Shown here piece by piece: positions 19,807 through 30,986 of a DNA stretch of 64,000 bases. Location of the stretch: the NCBI GenBank assembly GCA_030374765.1, contig JARGXX010000099.1:1550001-1614000 (forward strand), written 5' to 3'. The notes under the pieces are model-generated. The model was not told the DNA's origin. It did no database searches and saw nothing but the letters and a program-made list of their open reading frames with translations. Source of the stretch: Agarophyton chilense (Eukaryota; Rhodophyta; Florideophyceae; Gracilariales; Gracilariaceae). Both the position numbers and the translations under genes were made by a program. Within the stretch, counting starts at the first letter, position 1. Every line of letters starts with the position of its first letter.

Positions 19807-21354
19807 GCCTTCTGGTATGTAGAATCTGGAAAGGGTGTGACTAGTGTATAAGGTGACAAGTGCTTTTAAGCATTTTTTTAATTCAATTAACAAGCAAATG
19901 CATAGGGTCTGTAATGTTTGCTTCGAGAAAGACGTTGTTTAAATTATCTCACTGCGATTAGCGGTCTCTCACGAAACTATAGAAGTAGGAAAGTGCTGTA
20001 TTCGATTGAATTGCCATCTGACGGTATTCCCAGAATGATAACTATGGGTAACTCATTTTCACAGGAACTGCAATTGAATGGACTTTCTCAAAGCAATTCT
20101 GTCATCAGATTGCATGATTGGAATGGATGGGTTCTCTAGCTAGACCATACTATCATATGCGTGCCACTCCTCCGACCGTTCGCAGTCATAATGTCCTCAG
20201 AAATCATTGTTGCAAAAGTGTATCGAAGTCACCAAAAGCTTTGAACTGAACCCCATCTCCTGATTGTATGCGTAATCAAAAAAGAGGTTACGAACATCAA
20301 CCAGATTGCGGTTTTAGTGAGGGCTTCCAATTCGATGGCGATTTCAGGAGAGTAATGCCATCGGGTTGTACACGAGGATAGCTTCTGCCAAGAAATGTGA
20401 GATAGAAACGGGGGAATGTATTTCCGTCTGTTTGGTTACACCAGGTTGGAGCCTGAGCGAGTTTGGATACAGGGTAAATTAGAAGATCCTTTCAGTGCTC
20501 GCTCTCCAGCAAGAATGCGATGTAGAGAAACGTTCTGAGAAAATCTCCTGAAACGCTCTGGGCTAAATAGAGTTGGTTGAAGACGATAGTTTTGGTATCC
20601 CAGAAATTCTCGAGAAAAGAGGTGTAAGCCTTCCCTGCTCTGGAAGAGCATGGGAGGGTGAAAAGAACGGAGATGGCATATAATTCAGAAACAAAATCGA
20701 AAGGAAAGGAAGGGATTCATTCTTTGATATTTAATGACACCTTGTCCACTCCAAGCGATAGAGAAAGCTAGGCTTGTACTCCCAAATTCATGTCCGAGTT
20801 ATGAATGGCCATTTTCGTTCATCCCTCTTCTTTGCAGCGATTTGCCAAGCTACGCCAAACGGTTGACCTGAATAAAAGGGGACGTACGGACGTTGAAATT
20901 GGATGTACGTTTGAAGTCATCGGGCTCTCAGTGTAGGGCGCTCAGCGAAGTCTCCGTTGAGACGTCTGGCATGAGGTTCCTCAAAAAACCGCATATCTGT
21001 CCGCAATTCATGGGAATTCACTCGAATCGCGAATCTACATAACAGGGTTCTGCCTGTGATTTGTTTACAGACAATGCTTCAATAAAGGCACGTGTGCATT
21101 TCGTAGGGTTTTGCACCTTCAGGGCGAAGGTGACAGTGTCAGTGATCTAACATAGATGATCTCAAAATTTCAAAACATGCTAAATTTTGAATTCAGTTGA
21201 GCAGGAGAGTTCTTGTCGTCAACGGCCAGGGCAGCCTGACACGAGTCGACCGGTTAGTGGATGGTGGCTCGTAAACATCGGCCATCCTTTTGCCTTAGTG
21301 TTGGCATGTGTAGGTAGCACCAACAAGGTTGGGCTGCACAACATTGTCTCAGCC
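19807..21354. other. intergenic spacer between convergent genes
   Basis: Mostly AT-rich 3' flank. Small open frames near 19918-20139 and 20436-20651 have no recognisable features. No repeat or RNA gene seen. Confidence 0.45.
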
Positions 21355-23049
21355 TTAGTTCGACCTGCCAGGGCGGACAACAGTTGGAGTGTGCGATCTG
21401 CGGCGAAGGTGGTGCAGCGTCATTGTAGACCAGTTGGATCGCTCGTAATTCTGTGCCTTGCTCTCCGAACCGTCTCCGGAAAGCATTGACTCATCCACAG
21501 CATTTTCAGCCTTGGAACATCTGTTCTTAACCAAGAATGCGGCGACTGCCGCAGCAAGCAACACAGTCAAAGTGAGAATGAGTCTGGCAACCGGAAGCGA
21601 ATCGGTTGATGTTATACGAGTCGCGCTACACATCCAATCTATAGTCAAGGCGGCAGACCAACTAAACTGGTGACCACCGTGCGGGGATCCAGAGATGGGG
21701 TTGAAGTACTCGTAGAAACCAGCCGTTTGAAGCATTTCAATACTGCGTTCCTTGAGATAGGAACTAATTTCCTCGGCGTCTTTGTTGCCGTCTGCATTGC
21801 GCAACAGCCCGTCTCTAACGAGGTAGTTGATGTTGATCCATGCAGGTCCTTTCCAGTACGTTGTGTTCGTGTAGCCTGGGTCGTCTCGAGACACAGAGGG
21901 GATGGTATACGCGGAAAGATCAGGGCCCAAGAATCCTGGCTCGCGAAGGTGGCGCACAATCGATTTGAGCTGGGCAGAGCTCATTTTAGCACCAAACACG
22001 CCAACCAAGCCACCGGATATTTTGGAACGGATAAGCTTCTTGGACACCATATCGTAGTCGTAGAAGAAGCCGTCCTCTTCATGGTAGAGTTTTGAGGTGA
22101 TAGCCTGAGCAGTCTTTGTGGCCTGCTCGCGGTGGTTGTTGGCTTCTGCAGTTTTTCCGAGAATCTCAGCTATGTCAGCGAGTGAGTCTCCTGCCCGAGC
22201 AAGGATCGAGTTGAATAGCACATCCTGGATGATGAACGGAGATTTGGCGAAAATGGCAGTCTCATCGTATTTGTTATCATAGAAGATTTTGATAAGATGC
22301 ACTGCGCGATCATAAAAATGAGCGCTGGGACGCTCATGATGATCACCAACCTTGCCCTTGTCCACACGGGTGTAGTCGGGGATTTGTTCGGGAGTGAGAT
22401 GAATGGATTTGAGCGCGTCATCCCATGCGGGAGAGTTGTCCATTCCACTTTCCCACATGTGACGGATGTACACAAGATTCTCATTGAGTGGATCTCTTTC
22501 ACGGTAAAGGTAGTTGTGCCAATCAACAAGTTTTGGGTAGATAGTTCGCAGATGCTCTTTGGCGAGCGCCTTCTGGTCGGGCGATCTTGCGTTGTTGTAG
22601 ATGGCCAAAGAAGCAATGGCGTGAACTGGAGGCTGCACGATGCCAGAGGTGTGAGAGTTTAGGGGAAAACTGTTAGAGGTTTCTATTTTCCAGAAAGATG
22701 GGCCCGGAAAGTAAGACTCGTCCGCGTTGGGGTTGAAGACGATGTGTGGAAGCAATCCGTTCCTCCACTGCCCACGGAATAGAGCGTCGGTCTCAGCAAT
22801 AGCCTTGTGTGTGTCATAATGACTGTAGCCAATTGAAATGAACGAAGAGTCCCACGACCACTGGTGCGGGTACAAATTGGGAGACGGGAGTGTGGAGTTC
22901 ATGTCCATGACCCAGTTTCCGTCAAGGACTGCCTTCGCCTCGGCAATGAAGGCTTGTTGGTTTGGATCGGTGACAGCTGGACACAGGGATGCAATTGCGG
23001 TGGAGACAAGGACGGCGGCCAGCAGAGACGATAAGATCGAAAAAGCCAT
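21355..23049 (-). CDS. GH63-type glycoside hydrolase, mannosylglycerate hydrolase-like, membrane-anchored
   Basis: 564 codons, no intron. Signal peptide (about 1-20), catalytic (alpha/alpha)6 domain, then a hydrophobic helix (about 488-507) followed by KNRCSK and a 55-residue tail: a type I membrane protein with a luminal or extracellular enzyme. Catalytic motifs of the GH63 mannosylglycerate/glucosylglycerate hydrolases are visible: HQWSWDSSF (62-70), GQWRNGLLPH (93-102), MWESGMDNSPAWD (198-210) with probable acid Asp204, YWKGPAWININ (398-408), and GFYEYFNP (444-451) with probable base Glu448, then HQFSWSAA. The family splits mannosylglycerate, the compatible solute called digeneaside in red algae, or related glycosides. 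An ER glucosidase I role is less likely because the protein is short and the motif spacing follows the MgH group. A glycosylation sequon (NST) lies at 51. Confidence 0.8.
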   Translation of the reverse strand: MAFSILSSLLAAVLVSTAIASLCPAVTDPNQQAFIAEAKAVLDGNWVMDMNSTLPSPNLYPHQWSWDSSFISIGYSHYDTHKAIAETDALFRGQWRNGLLPHIVFNPNADESYFPGPSFWKIETSNSFPLNSHTSGIVQPPVHAIASLAIYNNARSPDQKALAKEHLRTIYPKLVDWHNYLYRERDPLNENLVYIRHMWESGMDNSPAWDDALKSIHLTPEQIPDYTRVDKGKVGDHHERPSAHFYDRAVHLIKIFYDNKYDETAIFAKSPFIIQDVLFNSILARAGDSLADIAEILGKTAEANNHREQATKTAQAITSKLYHEEDGFFYDYDMVSKKLIRSKISGGLVGVFGAKMSSAQLKSIVRHLREPGFLGPDLSAYTIPSVSRDDPGYTNTTYWKGPAWININYLVRDGLLRNADGNKDAEEISSYLKERSIEMLQTAGFYEYFNPISGSPHGGHQFSWSAALTIDWMCSATRITSTDSLPVARLILTLTVLLAAAVAAFLVKNRCSKAENAVDESMLSGDGSESKAQNYERSNWSTMTLHHLRRRSHTPTVVRPGRSN

Positions 23050-23344
23050 TAAGGACGGTGGTTGTGGCGTGACACGGGGGAGGAAAACCTAGAAACGAAA
23101 GTGAAGATGAAGAAAGTTGAGAAGGGAGAAGGTCAAGTGCAGCACAGAGGGGGTTTAGAGTAGGTAAGGGAATGTATAAGTCGATGTTTAAACGACTGAT
23201 GGAGAGAAGTGCGATTGGCGTAGGGGCCCATCCAAGAGCGATGGAAGAAGGGAGATACAATCAACACAAGTGGGTGCGGGAGACTGGCTTAGATGCGAGT
23301 CTTATGGATATGTGGAGGGCAGTGGAAGATGGAGGAAGTGGAGG

Positions 23345-23400
23345 AGATTGAAGATGGAAGAGATTGAAGATGGAAGAGATTGAAGATGGAAGAGATTGAA
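23345..23400. repeat. 18-bp purine-rich tandem repeat, three copies
   Basis: Unit GATTGAAGATGGAAGAGA repeated about three times, nearly perfect, upstream of the GH63 gene. Perfect copies suggest recent slippage. Confidence 0.85.
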
Positions 23401-24180
23401 GGGGAGGGGCAGCTACAGAGCACGCAAAGCGACTGCTTTTGGGAGCGCTGTTGGGCAATAGATACAGACAGTCAAGTGCGACGAAGGGCAGGGACGCACA
23501 CGAGGTAGGGGCGGGGGTAAGGCGGGCGACGGCGACGGACTTTAAGTAGTGATGCAACGCACAATGAGAGGGGCCCAGAAAAAGAGGGCACGGCGCCAAG
23601 TGGAGCAGGTGCGGGCAAAACGGGGATTTGCAACGGTTGGCCAGCGGCGGCCGGAGCAGCAGAACGGATGGACACGACACGGACAGGGCGCAGGGCGCGC
23701 ACAGATGGCGCAGTCAGTCGACGCGGCGATGGCATTGTAACTACATTGACGAGACGATGTGCTGGCGCGTAAAAGGCGTCAGCATGTGAGGCAGCAAAGT
23801 GAGCATTTGGCCACCATCAACGGCACTCGGCCCACGTGAACGCCACGCGCTGCGCCGCATGCGCAGCCCTCTCCGAGCACTCTCCCAGCCTCCGGTCTTC
23901 CACTGCGCGCCGCGCGCGCGCCCCCCGCGGTGGAGGCAGCGCGCGCAGCGAGCGGCGCCGCTTGCTTTGCCGGCGCGCGCTCGCCGCGATCTGTAAGCTT
24001 TGCTGTCAGAGTATGCTTCAGCAGTGTGCGCATGGCACGCGCATGTGACTCCCTCCACGTCGGGGGCGCGTGGAAAAAGTTTTTTTGGACTTGTGCAGAC
24101 ACGTTTTACGATATGGTTTACAGCTGCGCGGCAACGGGAGGCTACTGTACAATACTAGCTGGCGTTTCCACCACGCGAGT

Positions 24181-24240
24181 CGTTCCACTGCGTGCTTTCC
24201 ACTGCGTGTGTTCCACTGCGCGCGCTCCGCTGCGTGCGTT
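24181..24240. repeat. 15-16-bp tandem repeat, about four copies
   Basis: Variants of TTCCACTGCGTGTG / TCCGCTGCGTGCG in a row. CpG-rich. No function evident. Confidence 0.7.
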
Positions 24241-24840
24241 TCGTCGCAAGCTCCACCACATTGCGCGTGTGGTGCCTTTCGCTTGGGCGCCTAAGCGTAA
24301 AACTTTTTTGCCGTCAAGGATATATTAGCCGTTTTTAAATAAAGGTAAACTCCCGCTTTTGGAACTTGCCTTTTTTAAATAGCACACGCAGAAATCTTGC
24401 TTCCTGGCCTAAATCCAAAATAGACACGGTTCTAAAAGCAGGTTTCGCCCTTCTCCAGTTAATCCTTATTTTTCTTCACAAGAGAAAGCGGCCTTCGGCC
24501 GCAGGCGGTGCTGCGCGCCGCGGTCGTTCTGCTCGACTATTTCGTTTCTATGAAGCTTATTATACTATGCTTGAGCTTCTAGTAGCGTTTGTAGCTCTAA
24601 GCGTAGCCTTTTGCAGAGATATAAGGCCAAAATTGCTGAAGATTCTATTATTGACAGTGTCGACGTACAGTGATGGATCATAGCAGGTTATCGGCTACTA
24701 AGAGCGCTGTGCCGTTTAGAATTAGCTGGTGCACGATATATTAAAGATATATCGTGAAACGAGCTCTGAAATGTATGGTGAGCTTGGTTAAGGACATTTT
24801 TTTTAAAAAGAAATGGGGCAGTTGTAGCATATTATGCCGT

Positions 24841-25080
24841 TCAAACTGCCTCCAAAACTGTAACTTGCGGTGTCAATGTACAGGCACAGACTTGGAAACT
24901 TGAGTGCCGCTAGCGGCGCTGCGCGCCCTAGCAGCGGCCGCGGCACGCACATATTTTCGTTTGAACTGCCGCGAATACTATAACTTGCAGTGTAGATTTC
25001 AAGTGACGGACTTTGCAACTTGACGGCCGCTAGCGGCGCTGCGCGTCTTAACAGCGGCCGTGACACGCACAGTGGCGCCG
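24841..25080. repeat. two tandem 120-bp units with terminal hairpins
   Basis: 24841-24960 and 24961-25080 align without gaps at a shift of exactly 120: AACTGCC, TAACTTGC, then GCCGCTAGCGGCGCTGCGCG and AGCGGCCG...CACGCAC. Each unit holds a stem CGCTGC/GCAGCG (5-6 bp) with, on the minus strand, CTAG a few bases beyond. They lie on the 3' side of the minus-strand Helitron, where a hairpin and CTRR end are expected, so they may be Helitron termini. Confidence 0.75.
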
Positions 25081-25283
25081 GATATCTCTTTGTAGCACGA
25101 GAATGCATTGGTTTCAAACTATCTTGGTGATTTGGCTTTTTATGGCTCCGTGCGTCTCTAATCCGGAATGGGAAAAAGTTTGAAGATCAAAACAGGTTTA
25201 CACGCAAACAAATAGAAAAGCATAACATTTTTTTGGCTGAGTGTTTGAGCACTGATGCATATCTACGTAGTGGGATGAGGATT

Positions 25284-28200
25284 TCAAAACTCTATAGCCT
25301 CAGGAAGCACTGGATTGATCAGTGGAACTGGCATCGGATGTATCGTCTGTGGATTGTCAGGCGTAAGGCTATAGTCGTGCAGTAACAACACATGCTCGTT
25401 CCTTCGCACTCGTGACAGCGCCACATACAGCTGATCTGCACAGAAGAAATTTGATTGCACATCAACAACTAAACCGTTCAGAGTTTTGCCCTGTCTTTTG
25501 TGAACTGTTGCTGCAAATGCAAGTCGAATGGGGAACTGTCTTCGAATCATAGGAATGTTTGCAAAGGAAAACTCAAAATCAATGCGATGCAGCACTTGTG
25601 ACTCGATTACTTGACCGTTTTCGTTGAACCTTGCCACATGCATCGTAAACTGATCCACACGAACTACGACAAACATTTTTCCATTTACCAACACTGGATG
25701 CAGAACCTTTCGAATAACCATCACAGGAACACCAATTTTAAGGCACAGGTTGTGTGGAGGGATACCAGTAGGAGCATATTCATAGGCAAACTCAGGCACA
25801 ATAGTGTCCGAAATATCCGACTCGGCAGTCTGCGCTCGAAGTGGCTGTACTGTAGTTGCGGATTGCAAAGTGATTTTCTCACCCGGAAAAAGATTCAGGG
25901 CAGCAGTTTTGTGTTCATCCACCAAATGATTTGTGGATGCAATTATCATTTTGCTGAGATCTACATCTTCTTTGCGCCGCGTCGTGACCCACTTCCACAC
26001 AAACGTATATGCGGTTTGCATCACTGCAGTACACTGCAGTGGAGGTGGTATAGTACTCGAGATGGTGTTGCGCGCAACGGCACGCAAAAAAGCCGCAAAC
26101 CCCGGATCATCTTCTTGGCGAACTTGTTCTGTGAGATAAAGAACTTGCACAGAGAAATCTGTCCAGAGATTGCTTTTCCATGGCAGCTCGTTCAAAATGT
26201 TTGTATACACTCTTCGAACGTTCCCACCCGCATCAGGCTCCATGTACGACTGAGGCACAACAGGAAGCAACTATGAGTAGTCGCCGGCGAACTCTATAGA
26301 CAGTCCACCGAAACATGGCGGTTGCGTTTGTGTTTGAGAACTTCGCAAGTCTTTGAACATCACGTCCATGAGCTCAAACAACCTTCTGGAGAGCATCGAA
26401 ACCTCGTCAAGTACGAGTAGCTGTAGATTGCGCAAAAGTTCCGCTCGTTGAGACCAAGGACCGTACTTGGACAACAGTGAAAGTTGTGTAGTAGTACTGT
26501 CTTTATCTCCCACACCCAAACCAAGCAGACTGTGCAATGTGCGACCTCCCTCGTAAAGGGATGCAGCGATTCCCGTTGTAGCTGTCAATTCAACTAGCAT
26601 TCCTTTTGATTCACATATATCCCGCAACAAATTCAACATACACGTCTTTCCAGTGCCTGCAGATCCTTGTATAAAGAAAACGTTTCCAGGAGTGGTCAGA
26701 CGATCTTGATCGGATTGCTGTCGGAGTTCTAAAGCATTCACAATCGTATCCAGCACGTGTTTTTGTGTTGGTTTCAGTGTATTATACCTGGATTGCAATC
26801 TGCTTGCATTTTGCACCACTCTTAATTGGCGAGTGACTACTGCACGATCAGTCTCAGTTTGTTCCTCATTTTGCTGGATAAACTGAACAAAGAAGCTATG
26901 CTCACGGAGCAAACGACCTCCATGGTGGTCAGATATGCTAATAATTCGTCGATACATTTCCAGCTTTCGCTGTTGTTCATCCCCGGCGTGAATATCGCTG
27001 CACAGCGCCTCCCAGTGATCAACAACCATTTTCTCTGCATCTGCGCCTTGCTGATACAGCGTAACTACCAACCGCCGCAGTTCAGATGAAGTGCTGTATA
27101 TTTGAACTGCCTCTTCAAACGCAATGGCAAACTCGGTACCGTGACTGAGCAGCCCGCTTGCGATCGCTGCTTCCCGAAATGTGGAAAGCTGCTGTCCGTC
27201 AATGGTCCTCGCATCTTCGTAAGAACTTGAGGCGCGATTCATAAGTAATAAACGCAGTGAAAAAAGTTCTATTTCGGCAGGAACGACGGCTCGAATTCAG
27301 GCGACGTACTGATTCTCTTCTGACCTCTCCACGACATACATCGACGGATCACAATCGTCTCTCGGCACTTGAGTACTGTCTCCATCAAAGAGATTGAGTA
27401 CACTAGTTGGGAGGGTTCGATACAGGCGCACCTTTTCATAGTAGGAGAGGTAATCAAGACTGGCATATGTCTCAGGTCTCTGAAAGTACCGTTCCAGTGT
27501 TGATGGCTGTGAAACCGTGTGAATGTCATTAGGGCTGCGAAGAACAAAAGTTCTCTCTCCCTCCAAATGTATTGCAAGTCGCTCCACAGTGGGCAGAATG
27601 GAGACGTGACGAAACTCAAAGATTCGCCAAGCAGCATTCACGGCACCCACCACACGTGCCCGCATGTAGGCACGGATTTCATTCTGCACCACAGCTGGTT
27701 GTTGGGTATCTGTACCCGATTCATTCTGGTTGCTAACATTCAGAGCAACTTCTTGTGCTTTGGGCTGCTTAAAAGCATACTTCATGAGGTACGCTACCGC
27801 TCCTCCACCCTGCGTGCGCTCTACATTGATGTGTGAGCGGTACTTCTTAGTGAGTGTAGGATTGTATGGCACGATTTTGAGATCTTCTTCATTTCTTCTT
27901 CGGTAAACAACACGGTTTGTTCCTTCTTCGATGTATGTTTCTTGGACAATCATTGTGCTATCGTACCCAAATCGGCAACGACCTGCACAATTACGACAAT
28001 ATGAAGAGTGGCAGTGGCGGTGCATAGATAAAACGAGGGCGCGCAGTTCGTCATCTTCCCCTGGACTTGGTACTTCGGCTCGAATCAGACTGTCAATGGC
28101 ATGTACGTCTTCTATTACACCTCCTTCTAACCATAGCAGGATGTGATGGTGCGGTACGTTTCGTTCTTGAAACTCCAGCTTTTCTGCAAGTCCCAAGCAC

Positions 28201-29519
28201 TTCGACCCAAATAACTGTTCTGAATTTTTTTCGAGGTCTTTCACAATATCGTTGATGTACTGGTTGTAAACTCTGGAAATCAAGTCTGGGCGGTCAAACG
28301 GGCGTGGACGATTAGCTGGTGCTGTGAAAGCACTCCGATGAGTCGTATCCATGCCTAAACGCTTCACATTCGCTCGCCATACGTTCATTGTGACAGTGAT
28401 GAATAGCGAATGGGGTCCTTTTCTTGCCACAATCGCTTGCACATCCTGTCGTTTACTTTTCCATTACTTAGAAGAGTTCACTGAGTCATCAGGAAGCAAA
28501 ATGCGTCCCATAAGCCTGAATTGCGCGTCAGTCATTCCGCCAGTCGATTGATTTTGCGCTTGAACGATTTCCGTCTCTTGAACTATGCGTGCTTGCTGCT
28601 GCCGTTCTAGGTATTGAAGTCGCATGTCTTCAATGTTCGTTTGTGTGCGAAGCAACCACATTTGCATTAATGGACCACTATTAAGCAAAAAGTTATTTGA
28701 ATACAGTCGACGCTTTGCATTTTGTGCCCAAGTAAGCTTCTGAAGATTCCACTGATCGAAACCGAGCCCTAAGCTTTCTTGCGTACCATTTCGTGCTTGC
28801 AGATAGAAACGCAGGTCAAACGGTTTATGCTCGTCGCCATACGGGTACAGAAGGGGAAATGTACCTCTCTCTGCTAGCATAGAAGACGGTTTCAGCAATG
28901 TATACCGCACTCGGGGGTTGCTGTTTGAGTTTACTGCAGCCCCTGCTTGCTCCGTGTCGCCTGTGATAGCTGCATGTTCTTCCGTAACTGTACCCTCAGT
29001 CAACTGAGGCACCTGGGCCTCGACATGGTACAGACCGCCTGGATCGACTACGAAGGTTCTCATCATGGATGGTCCAGCTCCAGGAGCATCTTCGGACATC
29101 GGACCTGCACCTACGTTGTCACCAGACACTGTTGCAGTTCTGGTGCCCTCATAATCGCGCACTATCACTCCCTCGTTCGCAGCTTTCGAGCTTACGTCAA
29201 CCGTATTTTCTTGTTGTGCCTGCATTTGCTCCGTTGTCAGCATCGCTCGATACCGCTCTCGCACCACATCAGGTTTGGGCTGAATCACCTCGTAAAGTCT
29301 CGGAACCATGTGTTTCACGTTGATGTCTTGGATAAACGCTCGCAGGTTTGCTCGTGTATAGTGAGCAGGATCCAGAGAAGGAGGCCCTGCGCCCCAAAGA
29401 AAACTTATACCGCGTGCTGCTCTGTCTGTGTGCCGGGAGAGCGAGTGCTGCAGTTCCTTCTAGTCTGAGAAACGAAGAGCCACATCCTGTGACATAGGAC
29501 ATGTCCATAAACGCTTGAG
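25284..29519 (-). pseudogene. Helitron Rep-helicase, one frame with four nonsense codons
   Basis: One reading frame runs from about 29519 down to 25284 with no further shift but four stops: TAG 29462-29460, TAA 28466-28464, TGA 27299-27297, TAG 26273-26271. Seen along it: the Helitron-like N-terminal region (SLFITVTMN), the HUH site PHHHILLWL at about 28143-28160, the two-tyrosine motif AYLMKYAFK near 27770-27800, then a PIF1 helicase with Walker A GSAGTGKT near 26650-26680, Walker B LLVLDEVSML, the FAGDYS region that contains the last stop, and the C-terminal KRQGKTLNG and ALSRVRR motifs. The family nicks and replicates single strands during rolling-circle transposition. The last stop replaces the conserved Gln of the helicase G-D-x-x-Q motif. 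Confidence 0.85.
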
Positions 29520-30439
29520 TGGTGGCAAAAAGCGTATTCAAGTTTAAGGAGTTCGAGTGGAATGCTCTTGAACGGTATATGCTTCGTATTTCTTCATTAG
29601 TATGGCGTCTACGAAATGTGACCCCCCATCCTGAATTTCGTTTCATGCCACAACAGACTCCATGTACCTGTTTTCCTAAAAGCACACACCCACACCACTT
29701 GCAACTATGAATTCGTAACGTCCAGTCTTCGTACGGACAGGAACCATAGGTGTGTGAAAACTCACCGCATCTTCTGCATCTGCGGGTTCCTACGGTGGAC
29801 AACGTCTCAAACTCAGGAATGTTTGCTACGAGTGGCTGGATCAATCCATGCTTGAGCAGCATCGGAATCCCATGCGTAGTAAACGCGATACAATCCACGA
29901 TCTGGACGTCCGGCAAACAGCATGACGGTCGAATCAAGCTCTTGGAGCGATTGTTGTTCTTCTGAATGAATAGCAAAAGTAGGAACCTGCTGAAGCTCTG
30001 ACTCAGCGGATGGTGCGGGAGCTGGAGTGATTTCATCTTCTTCAACTTCCATCGGAGCAGGCATCTCTTCTTCGACATTAGCCCGAGGATGGTTTTCAGT
30101 GGTTCTCGTGGTACTTGGAAGTGATCCACCGATGATTGGAGCTGTAATGATTTCATCTTCGTTCAAATCCGCGACGACGACTGGATCTTGCACATGCTGA
30201 CCAGTTTCGTTTCCTTGTACTTCATCTGGAGCATCTTCGACAGTAACCGTTACTCTTTCCGGTCCTTCCACTCCTGCGATTTTCGCGCCTCTGTTTTCTC
30301 CAGAACCTCTTCTTCTTCGTCTCCATCTCACGCCTCCATAGTTTTGTCTCTCTTCTCCTTCTTTATTCATTTTATTTTGAGCTTGTGCTAGCTCTTCGAA
30401 TCTACGACAAAGTTTATGTAATATAAAAAACAAACACAA
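29500..30439 (-). pseudogene. Helitron N-terminal region with zinc finger, frameshifted
   Basis: Two frames continue the Helitron protein upstream. The outer one (30439 to about 29880) is acidic and low-complexity after a basic start (RWRRRRRG). The inner one holds a Cys-rich block (RRCRRCGEFSHTYGSC, then CKWCGC and VCCGMKRN, near 29620-29790), the zinc finger often found ahead of Helitron Rep domains. Apparent shifts lie near 29900 and in a T-run near 29526-29531, where the sequence re-enters the Rep frame. Exact indel sites cannot be fixed without a relative. Confidence 0.65.
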
Positions 30440-30764
30440 CTAAACCGTGTGAAGAAAAATGTTTGATCTTTGGTTGCAGTTTGTTGCTTTGCACCCACCG
30501 GGGCTGGTTGCATGCAGCTGTCTTAATTAAAAAAAAAGCTGCAAGACTTATATTACCCAATGCAACTTATGCGCAGCACAGGGACTCTCGACACACTTCT
30601 GTTGAAAAGTGACGGACGAAGTGTGCCCAGCCGGTTTTCAAGCCGTATGCCGTTTAACCCGCGTCCGGTTGTTGGGATGGGTTTGCTATTACTCACGGCA
30701 ATACTCCCTGACACGCAGTGGAGCAAGCGCTTTCCAGCCCCCAGAGGTACGACACGGCGGCCGC

Positions 30765-30806
30765 CCCAGACCTTGCACAGCAAGGTCTGCTGGTATAAGG
30801 TCTGGG
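30765..30806. repeat. inverted repeat, 10-bp perfect stem
   Basis: CCCAGACCTT at 30765-30774 pairs with AAGGTCTGGG at 30797-30806; a second, inner stem CCTTG/CAAGG is possible. Function unknown. Confidence 0.75.
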
Positions 30807-30941
30807 AAACCCTCAAGACTTCCTGAATCGCCGTCAAACGATCAGTGTACCAGGCAGCACCTGACTTTTCCCAGATCCGTGGTACTCAGTGGGTTACTAC
30901 GATGGCGGCCTGCACACGAGCTCGGCCTTGCCTAGGTCCCA

Positions 30942-30986
30942 GGGCAGTCACAGCACTCAGTCTCTTGTCATAGAGTGCTGTGGCCC
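30942..30986. repeat. inverted repeat, 10-bp perfect stem plus GGGC/GCCC
   Basis: CACAGCACTC at 30949-30958 pairs with GAGTGCTGTG at 30973-30982 around a 14-nt loop; GGGC and GCCC extend it outside a small bulge. Could be a transposon end or an RNA hairpin. Confidence 0.75.

Larger units (their letters stand above)
23050..25283. other. gene-free region with several tandem repeats
   Basis: GC-rich promoter side (23050-24300) changing to AT-rich near the Helitron. It contains an 18-bp repeat (23345-23400), a 15-16-bp repeat (24181-24240), a short palindrome GCGGCCTTCGGCCGC near 24489 and a pair of 120-bp units (24841-25080). Open frames here are Arg/Ala-rich and probably chance. Confidence 0.5.
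25284..30439 (-). mobile_element. decayed autonomous Helitron (coding part)
   Basis: Rolling-circle transposon on the minus strand coding for a zinc-finger N-terminus, an HUH-type Rep nickase and a PIF1-like helicase in the order expected of a Helitron. All parts are broken by stops or shifts, so this copy cannot move by itself. True ends lie outside the coding part and I could not fix them: a 5' TC and a 3' hairpin-CTRR are expected; candidates for the latter are in the 120-bp repeats at 24841-25080. Confidence 0.85.

Noticed and set aside
23930-24328. 132-codon plus-strand frame in CpG-rich DNA
   Set aside because: Built on a short tandem repeat; Arg/Cys/Ala composition typical of chance frames in GC-rich DNA.
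25611-26276. 221-codon plus-strand frame within the Helitron
   Set aside because: Antisense to the conserved helicase C-terminal motifs; no domain.
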